Part shown: positions 52,474-60,719 of the stretch, in pieces
How the letters are laid out: every line of letters begins with the position of its first letter
How positions within the stretch are numbered: position 1 is the stretch's first letter
NCBI RefSeq assembly: GCF_001651865.1
Contig: NZ_LPUX01000064.1
Coordinates: forward strand, 186,001-250,000
Reading direction: 5' to 3'
From: Sinorhizobium glycinis
GTDB taxonomy: Bacteria > Pseudomonadota > Alphaproteobacteria > Rhizobiales > Rhizobiaceae
DNA length: 64,000 nt
Position numbers and translations under genes: made by a program
The notes under the pieces: model-generated
The model's input: the letters and a program-made list of their open reading frames with translations, nothing else
Databases searched by the model: none
What the model was told of the DNA's origin: nothing

Positions 52474-53397
52474 CTACGCCTCGCCGCGGGCGCGCTCGCG
52501 CAGCCTGAGCCAGTTCTTGATGAAGACATTCGACAGCGTGTAGGTGATCGCCCACAGGATGATCAGCAGTGCGGCGGAACGGCCGACATTGGTCGACTGG
52601 AAGAAATTCAGATAGGCCTCGACCTGGAAGACGGTCAGCGTGTCGCCCGGGCCGCCCTGCGTCATCGCATAGATGATGTCGAATTGCTGGATCGAGTCGA
52701 GCAGCCGGAAGAGCGTCGCCGTCAGGATATAGGGCGTCAGCATCGGCAGGGTGATCCGGAAGAAGACGAAGGTGCGCGGCACGCCGTCGAGCGCGGCCGC
52801 CTCGAAGGGTTGGGTCGGCAGGGAGCGCAGGCCGGCGAGCAGAAGGATCATGATGAAGGGCGTGTAGACCCAGATGTCGACGAGCACGACCGTCAGCAGC
52901 GCCGTATCCGGCGACGAGGCCCAGCGGAAGTTCTCGAGCCCTATCAGGCTGGCGAAGTAGCTCAGGATCCCGAAGCCCGGATTGGTCATCAGCTTCCACA
53001 TCAGCGCCGCGAGCGCCGGTGCGGTCATCAGCGGCAGGAGCAGCATGATCGAGATGAAGTTGTTGACGGTCGAGCGCCGCTGCAAAAGCAGCGCGATGCC
53101 GAGGCCGAGCAGAAGCTCGAGGATCACTGTTGTGCCGGCATAGAGGAGCGACACCCTAAGCGTGTTCCAGAAGCCGGAATCAGTGAAGAAATTCAGGTAG
53201 TTCTCACCCCAGTTGAACTGGCGTGCCCAGGGCTGGCTCAGCCGGTAGCGCTGGAAGGAATAGATCACCGCCGAGAAGAACGGGATCAGGATGCCGATGC
53301 AGACGAGAAGCGCCGGCAGGGAAAGCACATAGGGCAGAACCCTCTTGCTGATCCTGAAGCCGCGGGTCCCTGCCCCGGATTGCGTCACTGAAGCCAT
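52474..53397 (-). CDS. Polyol ABC transporter permease, MalF type
   Basis: This 307-residue protein has about six membrane segments: the first spans VLPYVLSLPALLVCIGILI, and the last lies near 280. The EAA loop PFEAAALDGVPRTFVFFRIT near residue 200 contacts the ATPases. Class MalF without the long periplasmic insertion fits a polyol or sugar importer. Confidence 0.92.
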   Translation of the reverse strand: MASVTQSGAGTRGFRISKRVLPYVLSLPALLVCIGILIPFFSAVIYSFQRYRLSQPWARQFNWGENYLNFFTDSGFWNTLRVSLLYAGTTVILELLLGLGIALLLQRRSTVNNFISIMLLLPLMTAPALAALMWKLMTNPGFGILSYFASLIGLENFRWASSPDTALLTVVLVDIWVYTPFIMILLLAGLRSLPTQPFEAAALDGVPRTFVFFRITLPMLTPYILTATLFRLLDSIQQFDIIYAMTQGGPGDTLTVFQVEAYLNFFQSTNVGRSAALLIILWAITYTLSNVFIKNWLRLRERARGEA

Positions 53398-53437
53398 GAC
53401 CAGTTCCGTTCAATGCCTTGTCGACGGCGATGAAGGG

Positions 53438-53517
53438 GCCGGCCGCGGCCGGCGCAGCCAGACCCCTCCTCGTATGCACATGCGTCTTGTGATGACCGGC
53501 CCGCCTTGACGGACCGG
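53438..53517 (-). terminator. Two stem-loops between binding-protein and permease genes
   Basis: GCCGGCCGCGGCCGGC at 53438-53453 is a perfect 16-bp palindrome. CCGGCCCG (53496-53503) pairs with CGGACCGG (53510-53517), with one G-U wobble, just 13 bp after the binding-protein stop. No T tract follows, so they more likely stabilise the binding-protein mRNA or attenuate the message than end it fully. Confidence 0.5.
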
Positions 53518-53529
53518 CGTCGCTCACGA

Positions 53530-54975
53530 TCAGCCGAGCCCCGCTTCCGCAAGCTGGCGGTTGATGCTTTCGGCCAGCTTGTCGAGCCCCTCGTCGACCG
53601 GCACTTCCTTGGCCACCATCTTCTGGAGCGTCGCCGCCCATTCGGTGGTCAGGTCGAAGAACAGCGGCTGGGCGGTGAAGTGAATCTTGGCGCCCGGCGC
53701 GGAAATGTCGTGCATTTCCACATAGCCCGGATAGCTCTTCTTCAGCCGCTCGCGGAAGATTTCGTCCTTCCAGACGGAAGCACGGACCGGATTGACGAAG
53801 TCCATCTTGGTCGCGCCGAAGATCGCGTGCTCGAGCCCCGTCGCCCATTGCAGGAAGTACCAGGTGGCATCCTTGTCCTTGGAGAAATTGGACATCGACA
53901 GCGACCAGATCCAGATGTTCGGCGTCGGTGCCGACGCGGCCGGATTGGCGGCGAAGGGGGCATAGGCGAGCTTGCCGGCCATCTTGTTGTCGCCGCCGTT
54001 CATGAAGTAGCCGAGGATGTCGGCGTCGTAGATCATCGCGGAGGCGCCGGCGCCGAGGTCGGTGCCGACCTGGTACCAGGTATAGGTCGACCAGTCCTTC
54101 GGGCCGCTCTCCTGGATCATCTGCACCCATTTGGCGTGGAAGGCCTTGGATTCCGCCGTGTTCATCGCCGCCGAAAGCTTGCCGTCGGCCGAGACGTTGA
54201 GGTCCTTCTGGCCGAAGTTCGCATAGCCGGAGAGGAAGCCCGGATGGATGGTCGCCCAGGAGCGCGAGCCGCGCACGCCGATGCCGTAGACCCCGCCGCC
54301 GACGTCCTTGGTGAGCTTTGCAGCCGTCGTCAGCAGCTCGTCGAGGTTCTTCGGAACACTGACGCCCGCCTTGTCGAACATCTCCTTGTTGTAGGAGAGG
54401 TTGTTCTGCTCGTAGCCCCAGGGAATGCACCATTGCTTGGCGTCTTCCGAACCGAGCGCCCCGCCCGGTTGGCCGTTCCAGGCGCAGGATGCCTTGACGC
54501 CCGGCAGGAAATCGTCCCAGCCATATTGCGGATTGGTCTTGGATGAGTCCTTGATCCATTCGTTGAGATCGGTGATCCAGCCGGCCGGGCCGTAGGTCCA
54601 GGTCATATAGGCGCCGGTCATGAAGGCGTCGTATTCCGTCGAGCTCGACGAGAGCGCCGCCGTCACCTTGTCGAAATAGACGTCCTCCGGGAAGACGTCG
54701 TAGGTGACCTCCATGCCGGTCAGGTCCTTGAAGGTCTGGAGGTTGGCGATCATCGCGTCGGCATAGGGATGCTTGTTCAGAAGCAGCTTCACCGACTTGC
54801 CGGAATGCGCCTTCCAGTCGAAGTCGGCGGCGAGCGCCTCGGTCGACATCATGTTGAACAACGTCCCTGCGGTGCCGGCCGTCAGACCGGCCGCACCCAG
54901 GCCCTTCAGCAGGCCGCGACGGTCCACCTCCCCGCGCAGAAAGGCGCCAATGAGGTCTTTCTCCTTCTCATACAT
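53530..54975 (-). CDS. Polyol ABC transporter substrate-binding protein, family 1
   Basis: This 481-residue protein has a twin-arginine signal (DRRGLLKGLGAAGLTAG at residues 18-34, cleavage near ALAAD). The mature part is a family-1 (MalE-like) binding protein: VKLLLNKHPYADAMIANLQTFKDLTGMEVTYDV near 62 and a Trp-rich ligand region (AYMTWTYGPAGWI near 125). Its Shine-Dalgarno GGAGGAGAGA is 4 bp before ATG 54975. As first gene of the operon it binds the incoming polyol, likely erythritol and related alditols. Confidence 0.92.
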   Translation of the reverse strand: MYEKEKDLIGAFLRGEVDRRGLLKGLGAAGLTAGTAGTLFNMMSTEALAADFDWKAHSGKSVKLLLNKHPYADAMIANLQTFKDLTGMEVTYDVFPEDVYFDKVTAALSSSSTEYDAFMTGAYMTWTYGPAGWITDLNEWIKDSSKTNPQYGWDDFLPGVKASCAWNGQPGGALGSEDAKQWCIPWGYEQNNLSYNKEMFDKAGVSVPKNLDELLTTAAKLTKDVGGGVYGIGVRGSRSWATIHPGFLSGYANFGQKDLNVSADGKLSAAMNTAESKAFHAKWVQMIQESGPKDWSTYTWYQVGTDLGAGASAMIYDADILGYFMNGGDNKMAGKLAYAPFAANPAASAPTPNIWIWSLSMSNFSKDKDATWYFLQWATGLEHAIFGATKMDFVNPVRASVWKDEIFRERLKKSYPGYVEMHDISAPGAKIHFTAQPLFFDLTTEWAATLQKMVAKEVPVDEGLDKLAESINRQLAEAGLG

Positions 54976-55094
54976 CTCGTTCTCTCCTCCGTTGCGGGTA
55001 AGAATTCTCCACTGAACTGACCGGCTACCCGACCGGTATTGCCTCCCGGCTGCGGTGGTTTCCTCCCCCTACCGCAGCTCTCGTATGCTGCCCC

Positions 55095-55187
55095 TACAGC
55101 GCCGTGCGTCCTTTGGGACGCACAAGGACGCTGTAAGTCTTTGAACCTACGCATCGTGCTTTCCGAAAATCGGGTCCGATTTTCGGG
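55095..55187. repeat. Composite rhizobial intergenic palindrome (RIME-like)
   Basis: TACAGCG (55095-55101) pairs with CGCTGTA (55129-55135) around a perfect 8-bp stem (55104-55111 with 55116-55123). A second element follows, CCGAAAATCGG (55163-55173) with CCGATTTTCGG (55176-55186), an 11-bp perfect stem with a 2-base loop. Both shapes recur in intergenic spaces of Rhizobium and Sinorhizobium. It fills most of the gap between the eryD stop and the transporter operon start and may act as terminator of eryD. Confidence 0.75.
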
Positions 55188-55195
55188 CCGATGCG

Positions 55196-56155
55196 CTAGG
55201 CGGCGAGCGCCTGCGCCGTGCGCTCGTCCGTGATCAGCCCGTTCAAGAGCCCGCTTTCGAGCACGGCGCGGATCGCCCGTGCCTTGATCCTGCCGCCGGC
55301 GACCGCCACGGTGCGCCGGTCCCTCAAGTCCTCGCGACCGAGCGTAAAGGTGCGGTTGGAAAGCGCCGTCTCGATCGGCCGGCCCTTCGCGTCGAAGAAG
55401 TGACCGAGCAGTTCGCCCATGGCGCCGCCTTTCTGAATGTCCTCGATTTCGCGCATCTCGATCATGCCGGTCGCAACCAGCGATGCCTCGCGCTCGGCCG
55501 TGCCGATGCCGACCATCAGCAGGTCGGCCGATTTCGCGAGATCGAAGACCTCGCGAACGCCGCGCTGGCTGAAGAGCACGTCACGGTCCTCGACCGTGTT
55601 GGCGAAGAATGGCACCGGCATCACAAAGGCTTCGGCACCGGTGCGTTCCGCCAGGCGGTGGATCACGTCATGCGGATTGGCGGAGAACTTGCGCGTCAGG
55701 CCGCCGAGCAAGGAGACGAAGCGCGTGTTGTTGCTGGCGGTGCGCGGCAGATACTCTACGCAAGCGGCCAGCGTTCGTCCGTGGCCGACGCCGATCAGCG
55801 CCGTCTCGCCGCGCTCGATCTCGCGCCTCAGGAATTGCGCACCGGAGATTCCGAGCGCCTTCAGCGGCAGGTCGTCGCTATCGAAATCCGGAACAACCTC
55901 GCAATAGTCGAGGCCGTAGCGCCCCGAAAGCTTCTGTTCGAGTTCGACGCATTCGGAAACGTCGCCGTCGATATAGACTTTCACCAAACCTTCCTGGTTG
56001 GCCTTCATGATAAGACGATGGGCTTTCAGCGAGGTCAGCCCCAGGCGCTTGGCGACTTCGGCCTGGGTCAACCCGCCGGCGTAATGCAGCCACGCCGCGC
56101 GCGTCGCCATGCTCGCCTCGTCATCCCGAACCGCCGTTCCCCCGATGATCGCCAT
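55196..56155 (-). CDS. eryD: SorC/DeoR-family transcriptional repressor of erythritol genes
   Basis: The protein is 319 residues from ATG 56155 (GGTGGAGG just before); ATG 56110 is an alternative with better spacing. The helix-turn-helix at about residues 30-50 reads GLTQAEVAKRLGLTSLKAHRLIMKANQEGLV. The SorC sugar-binding domain follows, with IGVGHGRTLAACVEYL near 130 and ADLLMVGIGTAE near 220. The length equals Brucella EryD, which represses the ery genes and is released by erythritol or a product. It stands upstream of the transporter operon on the same strand, with a large palindrome at its own promoter. Confidence 0.88.
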   Translation of the reverse strand: MAIIGGTAVRDDEASMATRAAWLHYAGGLTQAEVAKRLGLTSLKAHRLIMKANQEGLVKVYIDGDVSECVELEQKLSGRYGLDYCEVVPDFDSDDLPLKALGISGAQFLRREIERGETALIGVGHGRTLAACVEYLPRTASNNTRFVSLLGGLTRKFSANPHDVIHRLAERTGAEAFVMPVPFFANTVEDRDVLFSQRGVREVFDLAKSADLLMVGIGTAEREASLVATGMIEMREIEDIQKGGAMGELLGHFFDAKGRPIETALSNRTFTLGREDLRDRRTVAVAGGRIKARAIRAVLESGLLNGLITDERTAQALAA

Positions 56156-56185
56156 TGCCTCCACCCGAATGCTGCGTTGCGTGAT

Positions 56186-56250
56186 AATTTTTGCAATGCA
56201 TGAAATTTTTATCGGCTCATGTGCAATAAATTTCACGCCTTGCAAAAATT
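56186..56250 (-). promoter_or_regulatory. 65-bp nested palindrome in the eryD promoter, candidate EryD operator
   Basis: AATTTTTGCAA (56186-56196) and TTGCAAAAATT (56240-56250) form an 11-bp perfect inverted repeat. Inside lie TGAAATTT (56201-56208) and AAATTTCA (56228-56235), an 8-bp perfect repeat with the same centre. It is very AT-rich in a GC-rich genome and ends 31 bp before the eryD start codon. Its size suits the tetrameric SorC-type repressors, which can bind two distant half-sites. Confidence 0.65.
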
Positions 56251-56753
56251 GTCAACGGCCGGGAAGTTGCGCGGTTGATGCAAGGTTGTGACGGGGGGTG
56301 AGAAGATCGGCCAGGAACGCTGGACCAGGGCGCAGAGCCCCGGAGCTGCCTCCTCTATCCGGAGCACGGCGCCTGGTGGCATCAGATGAGCAATCGCCAC
56401 GTGCAGCAATACTCGCCTTTTGGTGGAACCGAAGACCACCTCCGTTCGTTGTCTTCGAACGAGCAGTTTCCACTTTTGGGGGATAGGACTCGGAGAGATG
56501 CCTCGGAAATCTCGAAACTGATTGGCAAAGCAATCGAACAAGCCGACTTGGCTGAACGTCCGGATTGGGATGTATTTCCATTTTCGGGACAACAGGCGAA
56601 GGAAATCGCAGAAACCGTTAACCATAGACACCGAACAGCGGGAACAGGCAGGAAGAAACGATCGTTAGTTGCAGGACATTCGTGACCTTCATCGGTGGAC
56701 CGGCCCATTCCTGACGCAGAGCATCCGGTCCACCTGAACCTGGGGGAGCATCG
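56251..56753. other. Intergenic region between eryD and the chemosensory operon
   Basis: About 500 bp hold no convincing gene. An open frame at 56386-56685 (+, 99 codons) starts ATGAGCAATCGC, but its third codon positions are near 50% GC against well over 80% in neighbouring genes, and no family is recognisable. Overlapping minus-strand frames look equally poor. The region may contain the promoter of the 56754 operon, but no clear -35/-10 pair was found. Confidence 0.5.
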
Positions 56754-57458
56754 ATGAATGCGTTTGGCGTCGCACTTGTCGCGGATGACGACGAGTTCTT
56801 CCGGATTGCGCTCGCGGCCATCTTGAAGGCGAAGCTCGGCTTTTCCGACGTCGTGGAGACGGGATCTCTCGATGAGGCGATCGAGCGCCTGGCGGACCGC
56901 GACGATGTCTCGTTGGCGCTGTTCGATCTCACCATGCCGGGCATGGAGAGCGCCGCGAGCCTCGGTGCAGTGCGCGAGGTTCACCCCGACGTGAAGGTGG
57001 CGGTGGTTTCCGCTTCATCGCGCCGGAACGACATTCTCGCTTCGCTGGCGGCCGGAATCCATGGCTATGTTCCGAAGAGCCTCGGCGCCTCGGAACTCGC
57101 CGCCGCGCTGCGCGTCATCTTGAGCGGCGCCATCTATGTCCCGCCTTCACTCGCCGGCCGCACGCCCTATCCGGCGGAACCGGAACCATCGCCGGCGACG
57201 GGCGGGCACGGCGAAGAGCCGTCGCGGCGAACGATCGAATTCCTCACGCCGAGGCAGCGCGAGGTTCTGCTGCTGCTGGTCGAGGGTCTTTCGAACAAGG
57301 AAATCGCCCGCAAGCTTCGCCTCGGCGAAGGAACCGTCAAGATCCATATGGCCGCCCTCTTCCGCAGCCTCAGGGTAAGGAACCGCCAGGAAGCGGCCGC
57401 CGCCGGCGCCCGCCTGTTGCCGACCGCAAAGATGAGAACCGATAGGCCGGTCGGCTAG
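56754..57458 (+). CDS. LuxR/NarL-type response regulator heading a chemosensory operon
   Basis: The protein is 234 residues from ATG 56754 with GGGGGAG upstream. The receiver domain (residues 1-120) keeps the acidic pair in VADDDEF, the phospho-Asp in LALFDLTMPG near 61 and the Lys in GYVPKS. The C-terminal DNA-binding domain near 165-220 reads LTPRQREVLLLLVEGLSNKEIARKLRLGEGTVKIHM. A DNA-binding regulator ahead of CheR/CheW/MCP/CheA/CheB genes suggests that CheA output controls transcription. The gap to cheR is 84 bp. Confidence 0.9.
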   Translation: MNAFGVALVADDDEFFRIALAAILKAKLGFSDVVETGSLDEAIERLADRDDVSLALFDLTMPGMESAASLGAVREVHPDVKVAVVSASSRRNDILASLAAGIHGYVPKSLGASELAAALRVILSGAIYVPPSLAGRTPYPAEPEPSPATGGHGEEPSRRTIEFLTPRQREVLLLLVEGLSNKEIARKLRLGEGTVKIHMAALFRSLRVRNRQEAAAAGARLLPTAKMRTDRPVG

Positions 57459-57542
57459 GCCGCTTTCTGGCCATCCGGACGAATAGCCCAAATGCCTGCG
57501 AGCCCGTAGTTTCGATCGCAACGAAATCGATTTGGAACGACA

Positions 57543-58460
57543 ATGCGCCCAGCGAAAGAGAGGTTTTCGAGAGTCGCGCTCCCAGCCAATCGGCCCATCC
57601 GGGGCGAGGGCGACGTAAACGCGTCCGGTGCGGTCCTCTCGGACGCGGGGCCTCTCCTCGCAAAGATCACCAGCAAGATCGGGCCGAGCGTCGCGGCATT
57701 CCGCAAACAGGCTGCCGTATCGGCGATCCGCCGCCTCATGGTCCGGCGAGGCTTGAACCTCGATCAGATCGATGCGGACGAAGATCTCAAAGAGGAATTC
57801 ATCGATGAGGTCACCGTCGGCGAGACCCATTTCTTCCGCGGTGCGGCCCAGTTCGACCTGGTCAGGGATACAATTCTTCCAGAGTTATGCCGAAGCCGTC
57901 CGCCGGGCTCGCCCGTCCGGATCTGGAGCCTCGGCTGCGCAAGCGGCGAGGAACCCTATTCGGTCGCAATCCTCTGCGAAGAGGGTGGCCTCTCGCACAA
58001 GGTTGAAATCGCGGCGTCTGACATTTCGCGCAAGGCGCTCAGCGACGCCGCCGGTGCCGACTTTGGCGAATGGGCTCTGCGGAACACAGACGAATGCTGG
58101 AGGCAGCGCTACTTCTACCAATGCGGGAGCCGGTATCGACTGAGGTCCGATCTGGCGGGGCGGGTGAGCTTCACCAAGGTCGCCCTCGGGGCCGACGCGC
58201 TTCCTGCTCCTGAAAGAGGCCTCGCCGAATTCGACCTGATCCTCTGCCGCAACGTCCTCGTCTATCTCGAGGCGGCCGCGGTCCGCCGGATCGCCCGTGA
58301 GCTATTCGCGTGCCTGGTCGAGGGCGGCTGGCTTATCACCGCTCCAACCGATCCACCCCTCTGGCAGCACGCGCCCTTCGAAAGGTCGACCACTTCCGCG
58401 GGCGTGGTGTATCGACGGCCCACCGCCCCAGAGAAAGCTCCTGCCGATGACCGCAGTTAG
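57543..58460 (+). CDS. cheR: Chemoreceptor methyltransferase CheR
   Basis: The protein is 305 residues from ATG 57543 (GGAACGACA upstream). The N-terminal helical domain contains RLMVRRGLNLDQIDADEDLKEEFIDEV. The SAM-binding core shows ETHFFRG near residue 93, IWSLGCASGEEPYSVAI near 125 and LILCRNVLVYL near 235. It methylates glutamates on the cognate receptor (59088-60719). It overlaps cheW by 14 bp. Confidence 0.92.
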   Translation: MRPAKERFSRVALPANRPIRGEGDVNASGAVLSDAGPLLAKITSKIGPSVAAFRKQAAVSAIRRLMVRRGLNLDQIDADEDLKEEFIDEVTVGETHFFRGAAQFDLVRDTILPELCRSRPPGSPVRIWSLGCASGEEPYSVAILCEEGGLSHKVEIAASDISRKALSDAAGADFGEWALRNTDECWRQRYFYQCGSRYRLRSDLAGRVSFTKVALGADALPAPERGLAEFDLILCRNVLVYLEAAAVRRIARELFACLVEGGWLITAPTDPPLWQHAPFERSTTSAGVVYRRPTAPEKAPADDRS

Positions 58461-59091
58461 CAGAACGATCCACCGCACCATCGACTGGGCCGACGTGAAA
58501 CGAAGGATCGCCGTGGCCATCGAACAGACCGAAGCGCTTCTCGATTCAGCCGCGCGGGGTGACGGATCCGAAGAGCGGCGGCATTTCCCCTCGACCCATC
58601 CGGATCTGGAGACCGGAGAGGATCACGAAGACTCGGCGGGTTGCGTATCCTTCGTACTCTCGGGCCGCCGCCTTGCGCTGGAAGTCCGCTACGTTTGCGA
58701 GATCGTCTCGATGACGCGCGTCACTCCGCTGCCGGGCATGCCGAGCTATGTGCGCGGCATTTGTGACCTGCGCGGTCAATTGCTTCCCGTATTCGATCTT
58801 CGAAGCCTGCTTCAGCTTCCCGCCGCTGCTTCACGGGACGGCGATTGGGCGATCGTCTGTGGGGAGACGCAAGCGGAATTCCTGGTCGTGACGGACGAAA
58901 TGCCGGAGATCAGAACGTTCTCCGCGCCGGAGAGCCCCTCGACTGGCGGTGACGACGGTCCGGACTGGGCTCGCATCCCCATGGGTGACGGGACCGTTGT
59001 CCTGCAAGGCGCTCTTCTCCTCAGCGATCGCCGGTTCTTTCTGGAAAGCGAGCAGCTGGCCGACGAGTCCGCAGGGGGTGAACAACCATGA
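58447..59091 (+). CDS. cheW: CheW-type adaptor protein
   Basis: The protein is 214 residues from ATG 58447; an earlier in-frame start at 58297 would lie deep in cheR. A 60-residue N-terminal extension precedes a CheW domain: [22 protein letters not shown] near residue 65, [30 protein letters not shown] near 95-124. It bridges receptor and CheA. The TGA overlaps the ATG of the receptor gene (ATGA). Confidence 0.9.
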   Translation: MTAVSRTIHRTIDWADVKRRIAVAIEQTEALLDSAARGDGSEERRHFPSTHPDLETGEDHEDSAGCVSFVLSGRRLALEVRYVCEIVSMTRVTPLPGMPSYVRGICDLRGQLLPVFDLRSLLQLPAAASRDGDWAIVCGETQAEFLVVTDEMPEIRTFSAPESPSTGGDDGPDWARIPMGDGTVVLQGALLLSDRRFFLESEQLADESAGGEQP

Positions 59092-60719
59092 ACCTCCCGC
59101 GCGCGAGGAGCCTCTACGGCAAACTGGGTTTTGCAATGCTGCTTTTCGCGGCGGCTGCGGCCTTGCTCGTCGGATCAAGCTTTGTCGCTTTGGAGAGAGT
59201 CCGCGCCGACCTCGCGGCGGCTTCGTCGCTCAGCAAGGAGCGCATCTTCTACCAGATGCTCTACAGGGCCGGACGCCTGCCGGCGCCGAACGACCCGAAC
59301 TGGCCTGCGGCCATTTCCGAGCTTCGCGAGCTGATGCAGCGCAACGAGCGGGTGCTCGCGCGGCTGGCCGGCGGCGACGAGGCCCTTGGGTTTGCGGCCG
59401 AGACCGACCCCGACGCCGTTGCCCAATTGGAGCAGCTGCGCCAACTCTGGCAGCAACAGGTGAAACCGGCGCTTGAACGGACGATAAGCCAGACGCCTCC
59501 CAGCCCAGCCCTCCTTGAGGAACTCGACCGGCACATCCGGACCTACGCGGCCCGGATCAACGAAAAGATCGACAGGATCGAGGATACCGCCGCGACGAGG
59601 CTCTACCGGTCGCAGATGCTGCAGCTGGGCTTGTCCGCATTGGCCATCGTCTTGCTCTTCCTCGTGCTGAGGGTCGTTCGCCACTATGCCCGCCGGGTGC
59701 GCATCCTCGTCGACGTTGCGAAAGGCGTCAGTGCCGGAAATCTGCACGAAAGGGCCATTGTCGCGGGAAATGACGAACTGGCCGTTCTCGGCGCGTCCTT
59801 GAACGGCATGACGGCGAAACTTGCAGGCATTATCGAAAATGAGCGTGCCGCCCGCGAGCGGCTGGAGGACCTGCTCGCGACGATCGCGGAGACGTCACAG
59901 CATCTTTCGTCCTCGGCGGCCGAGATCCTGGCCGGAACCACGCAACAGGTCGAAGGCATGCGCGACCAGTCCACCGCCGTCGCGGAAACGGTGACGAGCG
60001 TCGATGACGTGCTGCAGACATCGGAACAGGCGGCGCAGCGCGCCCAGCAGGTCGCCGCCTCTTATGAAACCGCCGTGAAGATCAGCAGCGAGGGGCGCAA
60101 GGCGCTCGATAACACCGTCACGACGATGAACGCGGTCAACGCGCGAACGGAGGCGATTGCCGGCGATATTCTCTCGCTCGCGGAAAACAGTATCGAAATC
60201 GGCGAGATCGTCTCGGTCGTCGCCGAGATCGCCGACCAGACCAACCTGCTTGCGCTCAACGCGGCGATCGAAGCGTCGCGCGCGGGCGAACACGGCCGGG
60301 GCTTCAACGTGGTCGCCAGCGAAATCAGGACCCTTGCCGACCAGTCGAAAACCGCCACCACGAGAGTTCGGCGGATCCTCATGGAAATCCAGAAGTCGAC
60401 GAATGCCGCAGTGATCGGTGCCGAAGAGGGAACGAAGAGTGTCGGCCGGGCGCTCGAAACCGTGAAGGAAGCAGGCGAGACGATCCGGCAGCTCGAGGCG
60501 ATCATCGCGGATTCCGCCCGATCCGTCGCGCAGATCGCCGCATCCGCCGGCCAGCAGAAAGCCGGCATGAAGCAGATACACGATGCGATGCACTACATTC
60601 AGCAGGCGAGCAGCCAGAACCTGTCGGCCATCCGCCAGGCGGAAGAGGCGGCAAAGGACTTGAACGAGCTCGGCTCCCGGCTGAGGGACATGCTCGCTGA
60701 CCATGGCAACGGAAAATGA
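59088..60719 (+). CDS. Methyl-accepting chemotaxis protein of the chemosensory operon
   Basis: The protein is 543 residues, with start overlapping the cheW stop. TM1 lies at about residues 10-34, then a helical sensor of about 140 residues, TM2 ([18 protein letters not shown] near 185), HAMP (to about 250) and a signalling domain with [27 protein letters not shown] near 385. There is no C-terminal xWxxF tether, unlike the receptor at 13259-15268. It is the likely input of this pathway; the ligand is unknown. Confidence 0.92.
   Translation: MNLPRARSLYGKLGFAMLLFAAAAALLVGSSFVALERVRADLAAASSLSKERIFYQMLYRAGRLPAPNDPNWPAAISELRELMQRNERVLARLAGGDEALGFAAETDPDAVAQLEQLRQLWQQQVKPALERTISQTPPSPALLEELDRHIRTYAARINEKIDRIEDTAATRLYRSQMLQLGLSALAIVLLFLVLRVVRHYARRVRILVDVAKGVSAGNLHERAIVAGNDELAVLGASLNGMTAKLAGIIENERAARERLEDLLATIAETSQHLSSSAAEILAGTTQQVEGMRDQSTAVAETVTSVDDVLQTSEQAAQRAQQVAASYETAVKISSEGRKALDNTVTTMNAVNARTEAIAGDILSLAENSIEIGEIVSVVAEIADQTNLLALNAAIEASRAGEHGRGFNVVASEIRTLADQSKTATTRVRRILMEIQKSTNAAVIGAEEGTKSVGRALETVKEAGETIRQLEAIIADSARSVAQIAASAGQQKAGMKQIHDAMHYIQQASSQNLSAIRQAEEAAKDLNELGSRLRDMLADHGNGK

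Noticed and set aside
56386-56685. A 99-codon gene between eryD and the che operon
   Set aside because: Third-position GC is near 50%, unlike all neighbours, no clear ribosome binding site is present, and no family is recognised.
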